From contig NZ_JACGFN010000001.1 in NCBI RefSeq assembly GCF_016950255.1, positions 2,914,001 through 2,978,000 of the forward strand: DNA of 64,000 nt. Reading direction: 5' to 3'. Within the stretch, counting starts at the first letter, position 1; the number at the start of each line of letters is the position of its first letter. Below, one piece after another: positions 17,917 through 27,196 of this stretch. Source of the DNA: Pectobacterium brasiliense (GTDB lineage Bacteria > Pseudomonadota > Gammaproteobacteria > Enterobacterales > Enterobacteriaceae). The position numbers were made by a program, and so were the translations under genes. The notes under the pieces were generated by a model. The model was not told the origin of the DNA. It saw only the letters and a list, made by a program, of their open reading frames with translations, and ran no database searches.

Positions 17917-19890
17917 TCAGAACGTTGTCCAGTTATCGTTCCCGTTGTCCCGCGACGCGAGCGTCGGCAGGCGAGGCGCTGCCTTGTTGCCCGAATTCCC
18001 GTTTCCGGTACTCGCCCCTTGCAGTCTTGGCAGACCGGCAACATCCGAATCAGATATGCGGAAAACTGACATCAGTTTTGCCAGCTTCGAGGCCTGTTCC
18101 TGCAACGAATTCGCCGCGGCTGAGGATTCGCTCACCATAGAGGCATTCTGCTGGATAGTGGTATCCATTTCGGCCACCGCGCTGCCGATTTGTGCAATAC
18201 CGCGGCTCTGCTCATCCGATGCGGAGGAAATTTCCCCCATGATGTCATTTACGCGGCTCACAGAAGCCACAATGTCATCCATCGTCGTTCCTGCCTGAGA
18301 AACCAGGTCAGTTCCGGTATTTACGCGAGCAACCGATTCTGAAATCAGACCTTCGATCTCTTTTGCAGCCTGTGAACTGCGCTGGGCAAGGCTACGAACT
18401 TCACTGGCAACTACGGCAAATCCCCGCCCTTGTTCACCCGCTCGGGCCGCTTCCACCGCGGCGTTCAATGCCAGAATATTCGTTTGGAATGCGATGCTAT
18501 TAATCACCGTCGTGATATCAGCGATCTTCTTCGAACTTCCCGAAATATCGCTCATAGTATTAATCACGCGGTTAATAATATCCCCGCCGCGGTTGGCATT
18601 GGTTGAGGCTTCTCCGGCAATCTGGCTGGCATGTCGGGCATTATCGGCGTTGTTCTTCACGGTGGCCGTTAGCTCTTCCATGCTGGCTGCGGTTTCTACT
18701 ATCGCCGCCGATTGCTGCTCGGTACGCGATGACAAATCATTATTGCCCGATGCGATGTCAGAAGAAGCGCTCTCAACGCTGTACACACTCTGACGAATAT
18801 CGGTCATTAAATGACGTAATTTCTCCGTCATCACCATCATGGCTGTCGTTAATTGCCCCAGCTCATCATGCCGTTCCACCGTGACATTCGCTGAAAGATC
18901 GCCACCCGCAATCCTTTCCGCCAGTTTCAGGTTGGTGATAATAGGTCGGGTAATTTGTCGAGTAACAGACCAGGCGATCAATAACCCGAATACGATGGCA
19001 ATCGCCCCTAAAATCAACGTTTGCAGCACGGAGCTATTGATAATGTCATCATTCTTCGCGCCGAGCTTTTGCAGAATACTGCCGATATCGCTCGTCATTC
19101 TGTCTCCGGTTGCCCGGAATTTAACATCTGTGGTTTTTAACTGCCCCAGTCGCGCGTAGTACTGCTCTGCCGTTTGATGATAATTTTCAAATGCTTGCCA
19201 AAATGAATCCACTACGCGACGGCGATCGCCGCTGACCGACGATGCCAGCGCATCGTAGGATGCCTTAGATTCGGCATAGACCTGCTTCTGCGCGTTAAAC
19301 GCCACTTCACTATTCTCTCTTTGTAAGGTGTAGGTGCTGTTGACCAGTTTCAGGAACAGCAGTGAGAGGGCGTCCTTCTGCATAGACAACGCATTTTCAT
19401 CCGCGCCGACAGAGAGATTGGTCATAAATGCCGTTAACGCATCGGAGGCATTCATCTGGCTGATTTTCTTTGCCGTCTCGACCACCGCGTTTGCGGCAGT
19501 TTTCATGGTATTCAGATCGGTATCATAATCTACGAAATCTTGATCAAGCTTATTAAAATCAGATAGATATTCTGTGTCCCACGTAAGTGCTTTCGCTTTT
19601 TCTTTTTGCTGGCTTGCCTGACTAATGTAGGTATTGAGATTCTTGATATTGTCATCCGCAAAGGTGAATGAATATTTTACCCTCGCCATTTTTGACTGAT
19701 CGAGATAGTGATTCATTTCATTCAACATTGTCGTTTTAACATACAGATCGTGGATGATAAAAAATCGTACAGCGCCAACGCCAGACGCGATCATGACCAA
19801 CAACAGGACAATCCCGAAACCGCCATACAGCTTATGAGAAACCTTGAGATTACTCATAATCCTGGTAAAAAAATGCATTTCCGCCCCCAT
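17917..19890 (-). CDS. methyl-accepting chemotaxis protein with CheR-tethering tail
   Basis: Chemoreceptor of 657 aa. Membrane helices lie near residues 15-38 and 285-307, with a helical periplasmic sensor domain between them. HAMP and the signalling bundle with tip [20 protein letters not shown] follow. The protein ends in NWTTF, a variant of the NWETF pentapeptide that recruits CheR/CheB in high-abundance receptors such as Tsr. Starts at 19890, 19878 and 19857 are possible. A FliA-type promoter lies 37 bp upstream. Ligand unknown; the sensor domain differs from that of the receptor at 4864-6756. Confidence 0.93.
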   Translation of the reverse strand: MGAEMHFFTRIMSNLKVSHKLYGGFGIVLLLVMIASGVGAVRFFIIHDLYVKTTMLNEMNHYLDQSKMARVKYSFTFADDNIKNLNTYISQASQQKEKAKALTWDTEYLSDFNKLDQDFVDYDTDLNTMKTAANAVVETAKKISQMNASDALTAFMTNLSVGADENALSMQKDALSLLFLKLVNSTYTLQRENSEVAFNAQKQVYAESKASYDALASSVSGDRRRVVDSFWQAFENYHQTAEQYYARLGQLKTTDVKFRATGDRMTSDIGSILQKLGAKNDDIINSSVLQTLILGAIAIVFGLLIAWSVTRQITRPIITNLKLAERIAGGDLSANVTVERHDELGQLTTAMMVMTEKLRHLMTDIRQSVYSVESASSDIASGNNDLSSRTEQQSAAIVETAASMEELTATVKNNADNARHASQIAGEASTNANRGGDIINRVINTMSDISGSSKKIADITTVINSIAFQTNILALNAAVEAARAGEQGRGFAVVASEVRSLAQRSSQAAKEIEGLISESVARVNTGTDLVSQAGTTMDDIVASVSRVNDIMGEISSASDEQSRGIAQIGSAVAEMDTTIQQNASMVSESSAAANSLQEQASKLAKLMSVFRISDSDVAGLPRLQGASTGNGNSGNKAAPRLPTLASRDNGNDNWTTF

Positions 19891-19926
19891 TAAAAAACCC
19901 TGTCTAAAACATCCCCGTAGATAGGA

Positions 19927-19953
19927 TTATCGGTTTTTCACAGTAATGCTTTA
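19927..19953 (-). promoter_or_regulatory. sigma-28 (FliA) promoter of second chemoreceptor
   Basis: On the minus strand TAAAGCAT, 11 nt, ACCGATAA: 13 of 16 matches to the FliA consensus with exact spacing. The rest of the 328-bp gap up to ghrB shows no gene. Confidence 0.75.
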
Positions 19954-20218
19954 CCCGAAAATGAGTGATATCAATCACAAAGGAAATATATTAATCAAAT
20001 GATAGTAAGGAGACCTCGCGCCGTTCATGAGGCATTCCACATGCGGCGGTGGCGCGTCTATATGCGATCGTTCATCATCCCAATCGTGCAAATCCCCCAT
20101 TAATCACGGTTAACCTTGGGCAGATGCGGGGGCGGTATCGCTTGCAGTCTCTCGCCAGCTACGCGATTATTCGATGAGCTATTTCTACGTTAACTTCCTT
20201 AATCTGCTGGAGTTTGTG

Positions 20219-21181
20219 ATGAAACCTAGCGTTATCCTGTATAAAAAAATTGCTGACGACCTGCGTGCTCGTTTAGACCAACACTTCACCGTTACTGAAC
20301 TTGACGCCTTTCCCTCCCTCGACCACCCCGCTCTGGCAACGGCCGAAGGCATCATTGGTTCCGGTGGTAAAGTCGATAAAGACTTCCTGCAACACGCGCC
20401 GCGTTTACGTGCGGCCTCCACCATTTCAGTTGGTTACGATACTTTTAACGTCGACGCGCTGAATGAAAAAGGGGTGATACTCATGCACACTCCGACCGTG
20501 CTGACAGAAACGGTGGCGGATACGGTTCTGGCACTGATGCTCGCCAGCGCGCGCCGGGTCGTGGAAGTGGCCGAGCGGGTCAAGGCGGGCGAATGGAAAG
20601 AAGGGGTCGGCAGCGACTGGTTTGGCACCGACGTTCACCATAAAACCATCGGTATTCTGGGGATGGGCCGCATTGGTCTGGCCGTCGCGCAACGCGCCCA
20701 CTTTGGTTTCAGCATGCCGGTTCTGTACAACGCACGCCGCCATCACGCCGAAGCCGAGCAGCGTTTTAATGCCCGCCATTGCGATCTCGATACGCTATTA
20801 GCAGAGTCTGATTTCCTCTGTATCACGCTGCCGCTCACGGCGGAAACTCATCATCTGATTGGCCGCGAGCAGTTGGCAAAAATGAAGCCCAGCTCCATTT
20901 TGATTAATATCGGTCGTGGTGCCGTTGTGGATGAAGATGCGCTAACGGAAGCCCTGGTGAAAGGAACGATTCAGGGCGCGGGTCTGGATGTGTTTGTCAA
21001 AGAACCGCTGCCCGTCGATTCTCCACTGCTGGATTTACCTAACGTGGTGGCGCTGCCGCATATTGGTTCTGCTACGCACGAAACCCGTTACGGCATGGCC
21101 GCCTGCGCCGTTGACAACCTGATTGCCGCCCTGAGCGGTCAGGTAAAAGAAAACTGCGTGAATCCACAGGTTTTGAAATAG
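20219..21181 (+). CDS. ghrB: glyoxylate/hydroxypyruvate (2-ketogluconate) reductase GhrB
   Basis: D-isomer-specific 2-hydroxyacid dehydrogenase. The family reduces glyoxylate, hydroxypyruvate and 2-keto-gluconate with NADPH. 320 aa from ATG 20219 (MKPSVILYK), with CTGGAG 7 nt upstream; a longer in-frame start at 20174 is not supported by homology. Seen: nucleotide motif [20 protein letters not shown], catalytic arginine in [12 protein letters not shown], glutamate in LDVFVKEPL and histidine in [15 protein letters not shown]. Full length. Its last 199 bp are copied again at 21899-22097 by a tandem duplication. Confidence 0.96.
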   Translation: MKPSVILYKKIADDLRARLDQHFTVTELDAFPSLDHPALATAEGIIGSGGKVDKDFLQHAPRLRAASTISVGYDTFNVDALNEKGVILMHTPTVLTETVADTVLALMLASARRVVEVAERVKAGEWKEGVGSDWFGTDVHHKTIGILGMGRIGLAVAQRAHFGFSMPVLYNARRHHAEAEQRFNARHCDLDTLLAESDFLCITLPLTAETHHLIGREQLAKMKPSSILINIGRGAVVDEDALTEALVKGTIQGAGLDVFVKEPLPVDSPLLDLPNVVALPHIGSATHETRYGMAACAVDNLIAALSGQVKENCVNPQVLK

Positions 21182-21297
21182 CCTTAAGTCGTATATGAGA
21201 TAAGCGTTTGCTTGCAAATGCCCTTCACGCTCCAGTCACGATGTTTGCTTCGTTTCTGGAGACGTGTGGGTCGGAACTTATGTAGAAAACCGCTTTT

Positions 21298-21898
21298 TTA
21301 AATCTTACACACGCCCTGATAATGCATTGCCTGACCAATACGCGAGATAAGCGTATGGCCGAGGCTATTATCCCAATTGAAGCTGTTTTGCAGAACAACC
21401 ACGGCAATTCGATTCTGACGATCTAACCCGATATAACTTGAATAACCGCCAATATATCCCACCTGATAGGTAATATGCTGTGAGCCGACCTCATCAGTAA
21501 TCCAGGCAATATTGGCCGCCTGTTTGGTACGATTGTAATACGTCTTCATTGAATCATTTATGGCTTCGTCCAGTGCGTAATAGCCCGTCGGATAAACATG
21601 TGCTCGGGCAAATTTCAACAGATCATTGGCACTGGTGTACAAACTGGCAGCGCCTACCATATTGGAAGAAAAGTGCCAGTCAGGTATCGGCTTACCGCGC
21701 ATAATAAATTTGGGCTGATCGCCAGCGTGACCAATTGCTCGGTAGGGAAAGCGAGTTAATTTTTGTGGGGTAAAACTGGTGTTTTCTAGTCTGAGAGGTT
21801 CGATGATAGTTTCATTAACCAACCGATCAATGGATTCCCCCGTTTTTAGCTGTAGGATATACCCCAGAATGGCGTAGCCAAGATTCGAATAAGTCGGC
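21298..21898 (-). pseudogene. 3' fragment of beta-lactamase-like gene (duplicate copy A)
   Basis: Contains codons for residues ~202-400 of the lipoprotein encoded at 22214-23416, then joins antisense ghrB sequence at 21898/21899. The signal peptide and the catalytic SVSK motif are lost; Y-S-N is kept. An internal ATG at 21822 gives an open frame of 174 aa that is unlikely to be a functional enzyme. Six base differences from the intact copy: five synonymous and one Val to Ile. Confidence 0.9.
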
Positions 21899-22097
21899 TC
21901 TGGATGTGTTTGTCAAAGAACCGCTGCCCGTCGATTCTCCACTGCTGGATTTACCTAACGTGGTGGCGCTGCCGCATATTGGTTCTGCTACGCACGAAAC
22001 CCGTTACGGCATGGCCGCCTGCGCCGTTGACAACCTGATTGCCGCCCTGAGCGGTCAGGTAAAAGAAAACTGCGTGAATCCACAGGTTTTGAAATAG
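21899..22097 (+). pseudogene. ghrB: 3' fragment of ghrB (duplicate copy B)
   Basis: Repeats the last 199 bp of ghrB (from LDVFVKEPL to the stop) with no substitution. It lacks the nucleotide-binding domain and has no promoter of its own. By-product of the tandem duplication. Confidence 0.92.
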
Positions 22098-22213
22098 CCT
22101 TAAGTCGTATATGACATAAGCGTTTGCTTGCAAATGCCCTTCACGCTCCAGTCACGATGTTTGCTTCGTTTCTGGAGACGTGTGGGTCGGAACTTATGTA
22201 GAAAACCGCTTTT

Positions 22214-23416
22214 TTAAATCTTACATACGCCCTGATAATGCATTGCCTGACCAATACGCGAGATAAGCGTATGGCCGAGGCTATTATCCCAATTGAAGCT
22301 GTTTTGCAGAACAACCACGGCAATTCGATTCTGGCGATCTAACCCGATATAACTTGAATAACCGCCAATATATCCCACCTGATAGGTAATATGCTGTGAG
22401 CCGACCTCATCAGTAATCCAGGCAATATTGGCCGCCTGTTTGGTACGATTGTAATACGTCTTCATTGAATCATTTATGGCTTCGTCCAGTGCGTAATAGC
22501 CCGTCGGATAAACATGTGCTCGGGCAAATTTCAACAGATCATTGGCACTGGTGTACAAGCTGGCAGCGCCTACCATATTGGAAGAAAAGTGCCAGTCAGG
22601 TATCGGCTTACCGCGCATAATAAATTTGGGCTGATCGCCAGCGTGACCAATTGCTCGGTAGGGAAAGCGCGTTAGTTTTTGTGGGGTAAAACTGGTGTTT
22701 TCTAGTCTGAGAGGTTCGATGATAGTTTCATTAACCAACCGATCAATGGATTCCCCCGTTTTTAGCTGTAGGACATACCCCAGAATGGCGTAGCCAAGAT
22801 TCGAATAAGTCGGCTCTGGATTCGCCGGTAACGTAACGTCAGCCAAATAATCCAATACGCGATCGTCATCCAATAGCGTATAGAAGTTATTCCCAGTAAA
22901 TAGATACTCGGCAAAAAGCCCCAGCATCTGCATATCCATCATCTGGCGAGGTAAGCCCGAAGTGTGGGTAACCAACTGTAGTAAGGTGATCTTTTTTGCG
23001 CTATCGCTTAAGAGAATCTGACCAGGCAGGAGTTCTTCAAGCGTATCCTCCCAGCGTAATATGCCTCGCTTTACCAGAATGCCCGTGGTTTCCGCCATAA
23101 ACCCTTTACTCACCGACCCCACGGCAAACAGGGTATCGCCCGTAATGGGGTAACGGTGATCGCTGTCCGTAAAGCCATATCCCCAACTCCGCATCGTTCC
23201 ATCCGCAGTTAATATCCCAACAACCAAGCCCGGTATCGCTTTTTGTTTAAGGAAAGGCACGGCCAGACGATCGACCTCAGCGGTTAAATCTTGGTAGCAG
23301 GCAAGCCGTAGAACATCAGCATCCGATTCATCAATAGATATATTTGATAATGCACCACACCCTGAAAGCATCAATAATACTGCCATGCACAGCGTAAATC
23401 GAAAGCGTAAACGCAT
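22214..23416 (-). CDS. beta-lactamase-family (class C-like) serine hydrolase lipoprotein
   Basis: 400 aa with a signal peptide ending in LSGC (lipidated cysteine about C20), so anchored in the envelope. The beta-lactamase/penicillin-binding fold motifs are SVSK (nucleophile S101, K104) and Y-S-N (204-206). IGGYSSYIG near the C-terminus may be the third active-site strand. Such proteins are esterases, D-aminopeptidases or peptidoglycan hydrolases as often as true lactamases, so resistance should not be assumed. The ribosome site is weak. The 3' half is duplicated at 21298-21898, and divergent from the ABC operon upstream. Confidence 0.85.
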   Translation of the reverse strand: MRLRFRFTLCMAVLLMLSGCGALSNISIDESDADVLRLACYQDLTAEVDRLAVPFLKQKAIPGLVVGILTADGTMRSWGYGFTDSDHRYPITGDTLFAVGSVSKGFMAETTGILVKRGILRWEDTLEELLPGQILLSDSAKKITLLQLVTHTSGLPRQMMDMQMLGLFAEYLFTGNNFYTLLDDDRVLDYLADVTLPANPEPTYSNLGYAILGYVLQLKTGESIDRLVNETIIEPLRLENTSFTPQKLTRFPYRAIGHAGDQPKFIMRGKPIPDWHFSSNMVGAASLYTSANDLLKFARAHVYPTGYYALDEAINDSMKTYYNRTKQAANIAWITDEVGSQHITYQVGYIGGYSSYIGLDRQNRIAVVVLQNSFNWDNSLGHTLISRIGQAMHYQGVCKI

Positions 23417-23566
23417 AATATAAATATCTTAAATTGACTATACGGCGTTGAATTTTTTCGATCTTAAAAGGTTCGTTCAAAAAGCACTATCAATATATTT
23501 CCCCCACGTAACTATGCTCCCATTTATTAACGCTATTCGTTTTCTTTCTACCTAAAACTGGATAAC

Positions 23567-23580
23567 CAATACCGGTATTG
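23567..23580. promoter_or_regulatory. 14-bp perfect palindrome, possible operator
   Basis: CAATACCGGTATTG lies in the 320-bp divergent gap between the lactamase-like gene and the ABC importer operon, about 155 bp before the operon start. A perfect dyad of this size suits a dimeric regulator. No regulator identified. The rest of the gap shows no gene. Confidence 0.45.
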
Positions 23581-23736
23581 TTCTTTGCTGTTTCCTACCT
23601 CCTATGGAAGTATCGGCTGTAACGAGCGGTTAACGTCTTCTGCTGTATTCCCCGTTTCAGGACGTAATCGATACGCGTATTCACCTGATAAAAAAAACAA
23701 ATTTAATAAAAACCATCACATGTAGGGAAAACCATC

Positions 23737-25374
23737 GTGGCGACTTTTTTGCATCCTCATCAGAAACTCACTATTTTTGCCTCATTGCTCCTTCTGGGTG
23801 GTGCGTTAAGTGCACAGGCAGCGAACGACGCACCGAAAATCGGCGGCACGCTGATTTATCTGGAGCAGCAGGCACATACCAATCTCTATACGCCCGCAGG
23901 CGGGTTTTACCCGAATGGCGGCATCCTCAACCAGATTACCGATAAGTTGACGTATCAGAACCCCGAAACGCTGGAGGTAGAACCGTGGATTGCAGAATCC
24001 TGGACCATTAACGCGGATAACACCGAATACACGTTCAAGATTCGTCCGGGTGTTAGCTTCTCTGACGGCACGCCGCTGGATGCCAACGCAGTAGCGAAAA
24101 ACTTCGATACCTACGGTTTAGGGAATACGGCACTCAACCAACCGGTTTCCGAGGTCATCAATAACTACCTGCGCAGTGAAGTAATCGATCCGCTCACGGT
24201 GAAGTTTTACTTTAAGAAGCCGTCTCCAGGCTTTCTGCAAGGGACTGCAACCATCGGTTCCGGTCTGGTTTCTCTCAGTACGCTTGCGCGCAATTTCAAT
24301 CAGTTAGGCAATGCTAAAAACATTATTGGCTCCGGCCCGTTCGTGGTGAGCAGCGAGAAACTGGGACGCGAACTGAAGCTGACCGCCCGTAAGGATTACA
24401 ACTGGGCACCGGTTAAATCGAAGCATCAGGGACGCGCCTATCTGGACGGCATTACCTATCTGGTCACCCCGGAAGACAGCGTGCGTATTGGCGCGTTGGT
24501 ATCCGGTCAGGCTGACTTCATTCGTCAGATTCAGGCCTATGATGAGAAGCGGGTGCAGAGTCAGGGCTTCAATCTTTATGCCCCGCCGACGCGCGGCGTC
24601 AATAACAGCGTGGTTTTCCGTCCGGATAACCCGCTGGTCGCCGATATCCGCGTGCGTAAAGCGCTGCTGCACGCCACCAACACCAAAGAGATCATCAATA
24701 CGCTGTTCTCAGACAACTACCCACATGCCACGTCACCACTGGCTAAAACCGCCGCTGGCTATGTCGATCTCTCCAGCAAGCTCACGTTCGATCCCGCACA
24801 GGCCAACAAACTGTTAGATGACGCAGGCTGGAAAATCGGCTCGCAGGGATTACGACAAAAGGACGGCAAAACGCTGGAGCTGACCGCCTATGAATCCCTG
24901 CCGCAACCGCAGAATAAAGAAACCTTACAGCTGGTTTCTCAACAGTGGGCAAAAGTCGGCGTGAAGCTGAACGTGCTGGCGGGCGATGCGGGCAGCAAGA
25001 CCGTCGATAGCCTGGATCCGCTGAAAACCGGCGTGGCTCCGGCGATGGTAGGCCGTGCCGACCCGGATGTGCTGAAAAGCCAGTATTACCCGACGGTACG
25101 TAACGTCCTGCTGCAAAAAGGCGGTTCCAGCGACAAGGTGAACACCTTTGTAGATTCACATCTGAATACGCTACTGGATGGCATTGCGGCAGAAACCGAC
25201 CGCAGCAAGCGGCTGGCGCTGGTTGGAGAGGTGCAGAGCTACCTGATCGATCAGGCCTACGTCATTCCTATTTTCGAAGAACCGCAGGTATTTGCGGGTG
25301 CGCCCACCACGAAAGGCATCGCGTTTGAAGCCGTTGGCCGCCCCAGCTTCTACAACACTTGGCTGGATAAGTAA
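23737..25374 (+). CDS. ABC transporter substrate-binding protein, family 5 (peptide/nickel type)
   Basis: Periplasmic solute-binding protein, 545 aa. Translation starts at GTG (AGGGA 9 nt upstream); no ATG is available nearby. The signal peptide cleaves after LSAQA. The SBP family-5 core includes EPWIAESWTINADNTEYTFK, IRPGVSFSDGTPLDANAVAKN and RVRKALLHATNTKEIINTLF. It is the first gene of an operon with two permeases, a fused ATPase, a luciferase-like monooxygenase and an AhpD-like protein. It resembles a subfamily I recall being named after Klebsiella KPN_01854. The ligand is unknown; the enzyme partners suggest a small organic molecule rather than peptides. Confidence 0.88.
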   Translation: MATFLHPHQKLTIFASLLLLGGALSAQAANDAPKIGGTLIYLEQQAHTNLYTPAGGFYPNGGILNQITDKLTYQNPETLEVEPWIAESWTINADNTEYTFKIRPGVSFSDGTPLDANAVAKNFDTYGLGNTALNQPVSEVINNYLRSEVIDPLTVKFYFKKPSPGFLQGTATIGSGLVSLSTLARNFNQLGNAKNIIGSGPFVVSSEKLGRELKLTARKDYNWAPVKSKHQGRAYLDGITYLVTPEDSVRIGALVSGQADFIRQIQAYDEKRVQSQGFNLYAPPTRGVNNSVVFRPDNPLVADIRVRKALLHATNTKEIINTLFSDNYPHATSPLAKTAAGYVDLSSKLTFDPAQANKLLDDAGWKIGSQGLRQKDGKTLELTAYESLPQPQNKETLQLVSQQWAKVGVKLNVLAGDAGSKTVDSLDPLKTGVAPAMVGRADPDVLKSQYYPTVRNVLLQKGGSSDKVNTFVDSHLNTLLDGIAAETDRSKRLALVGEVQSYLIDQAYVIPIFEEPQVFAGAPTTKGIAFEAVGRPSFYNTWLDK

Positions 25375-25394
25375 TACAGAACAGAGAGGCTATC

Positions 25395-26339
25395 ATGAAC
25401 CGATATCTGGCACTGCGCATCGGTCAGGCACTGCTCGTCCTGTGGGCGGCATTTACCTTATCTTTCATCCTGCTCCAGGCAATGCCGGGTGATGCGGTAC
25501 TGATCAAGTTCCAAAACCCGGAGCTCGGCCTGAGCGCCGAGCAGATCGCGCAGCTGCGTTTGTCCTACGGTGCCGATACACCGGTACTCACGCAATATTT
25601 TCATGCGATAGCCCAGATACTGCGTGGCGATCTCGGCCTCTCTCTTCAGGCGGGCGTGCCAGTCACCGAGCTGATTGCCGCGAATCTGCCGCCTACGCTG
25701 CTGCTCGCGGTGCTGGGTTTCATTGCCGCTGGTCTGCTGGCGTTTGCCCTCGCATTCTTATCGACGATGACGCCGTTCCAGTGGCTGCGAACCGCGCTGC
25801 AATCTCTGCCGTCGCTGTTTATTTCCGTGCCAACCTTCTGGCTGGGCATCGTGCTGATTCAAATTTTCTCTTTCCGTCTGGGGCTGATCCCGGTGATTAA
25901 CCCCGGCGAGTGGGAAGGGCTGATTTTGCCCGTTCTCACGCTGGCATTGCCGATTTCCGCTCCGCTTGCCCAAGTGCTAATGCGCAGCATCGATCAGGTG
26001 CAAACCCAGCCGTTTGTTGCCGTCGCCCGTGCCAAAGGCGCCAGCCGCAGCGGCGTACTCTGGCGACACATCGCCCGCAACGCGATGCTGCCCACACTGA
26101 CCATCGCCGGCCTGCTGTTGGGCGAGCTGATTGCGGGCGCACTGATTACCGAAACCGTATTTGGCCGTAACGGGCTCGGCCAGTTGACGCAGGAAGCCGT
26201 GAACTATCAGGACAGCAGCGTATTGCAGGCCATCGTACTGATTTCCGCCGCCGCCTTTGTTGTCGTCAATCTGGCCGTCGACCTGCTCTATCCCCTTCTC
26301 GACCCGCGCCTGAAAAGCACGACAGGAGCCACGCTATGA
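25395..26339 (+). CDS. ABC transporter permease (DppB type)
   Basis: Inner-membrane permease, 314 aa, about six helices. The N-terminus RIGQALLVLWAAFTLSFILL and DLGLSLQAGVPVTELI are typical of DppB/OppB-like subunits. The ATPase-coupling EAA region reads AVARAKGASRSGVLWRHIAR. It starts 20 nt after the binding-protein gene and overlaps the next permease by 4 nt (ATGA). Forms the heterodimeric channel with the protein encoded at 26336-27196. Confidence 0.9.
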   Translation: MNRYLALRIGQALLVLWAAFTLSFILLQAMPGDAVLIKFQNPELGLSAEQIAQLRLSYGADTPVLTQYFHAIAQILRGDLGLSLQAGVPVTELIAANLPPTLLLAVLGFIAAGLLAFALAFLSTMTPFQWLRTALQSLPSLFISVPTFWLGIVLIQIFSFRLGLIPVINPGEWEGLILPVLTLALPISAPLAQVLMRSIDQVQTQPFVAVARAKGASRSGVLWRHIARNAMLPTLTIAGLLLGELIAGALITETVFGRNGLGQLTQEAVNYQDSSVLQAIVLISAAAFVVVNLAVDLLYPLLDPRLKSTTGATL

Positions 26340-27196
26340 CTACCGTACAGCTGGAAAAAATTACGTTTCCTCTTCTGCGCAAGCGACCTCTGCTGCGCCG
26401 CTACGCCTTTCAGCCGGGGCTGGTGCTAGCCTGGCTGGTGATGCTGACCGTCACGCTCTGGGCGCTGTTTCCCGGCTGGTTTACCGGCTATAGCCCAACG
26501 GAAGGCATCGCGGGCGCACAGCGGCTGGCACCTGACGCTGACTACTGGCTCGGTACCGACCAACTGGGGCGCGATCTCTATGCGCGCATCGTTTATGGCG
26601 CGGTGCACTCGCTTTCGGGCGCGGTTATCGCCGTCGGCCTGGGTTTGGTGCTCGGCAGCCTGTTCGGCCTGCTGGCAGGTGCCGTTGGCGGCTGGCTGGA
26701 TAGCGTCGTGATGCGCAGCATTGATGTGTTACTGGCCATTCCCGGCCTGCTGCTGGCACTGAGCGTCATTATCCTGTTGGGTTTCGGCACGGTTAACGCC
26801 GCGATTGCCGTGGGCGTCACCTCCGTCGCCAGTTTCACGCGACTGGTGCGTTCAGAAGTGCTGCGCGTGCGCCACAGCGACTACGTCGAAGCCGCCTATG
26901 GCAGCGGCGGCACCTTTTTCAGCGTGCTGTGGCGACACATCCTGCCGAACTCACTGACCACCGTTTTCGCCTTTGCCGCCCTGCAATTCGGCAGCGCGAT
27001 TCTGGCTATCTCCACGCTGAGCTTCCTCGGCTACGGCGCACCGCCGCCCACGCCGGAATGGGGACTGCTGATCGCAGAAGGCCGCAACTACATCGCAACC
27101 GCCTGGTGGCTAACCACCTTCCCCGGCCTGATTGTCGTACTCGTTGTGTTGTCCGCTAACCGTATCAGCCAGTCGATCAGGAGGACGGAACGATGA
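26336..27196 (+). CDS. ABC transporter permease (DppC type)
   Basis: Second channel subunit, 286 aa. The N-terminal cytoplasmic stretch and first helix are followed by the DppC-family motif DYWLGTDQLGRDLYARIVYG. The coupling loop is VRSEVLRVRHSDYVEAAYGS and the C-terminal segment FLGYGAPPPTPEWGLLIAEG. ATGA overlaps at both ends couple it to its neighbours. Confidence 0.9.
   Translation: MTTVQLEKITFPLLRKRPLLRRYAFQPGLVLAWLVMLTVTLWALFPGWFTGYSPTEGIAGAQRLAPDADYWLGTDQLGRDLYARIVYGAVHSLSGAVIAVGLGLVLGSLFGLLAGAVGGWLDSVVMRSIDVLLAIPGLLLALSVIILLGFGTVNAAIAVGVTSVASFTRLVRSEVLRVRHSDYVEAAYGSGGTFFSVLWRHILPNSLTTVFAFAALQFGSAILAISTLSFLGYGAPPPTPEWGLLIAEGRNYIATAWWLTTFPGLIVVLVVLSANRISQSIRRTER

Larger units (their letters stand above)
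20983..22814. repeat. 916-bp tandem duplication
   Basis: Copy A is 20983-21898 and copy B is 21899-22814, directly abutting. Each copy contains the 3' end of ghrB, the intergenic region and the 3' half of the lactamase-like gene. The two differ at seven positions (about 99.2% identity). The heptamer TCTGGAT is present at the start of each copy and again right after copy B (22815-22821), marking the crossover microhomology. Confidence 0.95.

Noticed and set aside
22214..23416. Calling the lactamase-like gene an antibiotic resistance gene
   Set aside because: Only fold-level motifs are visible; lipoprotein members of this family are often hydrolases without resistance activity.
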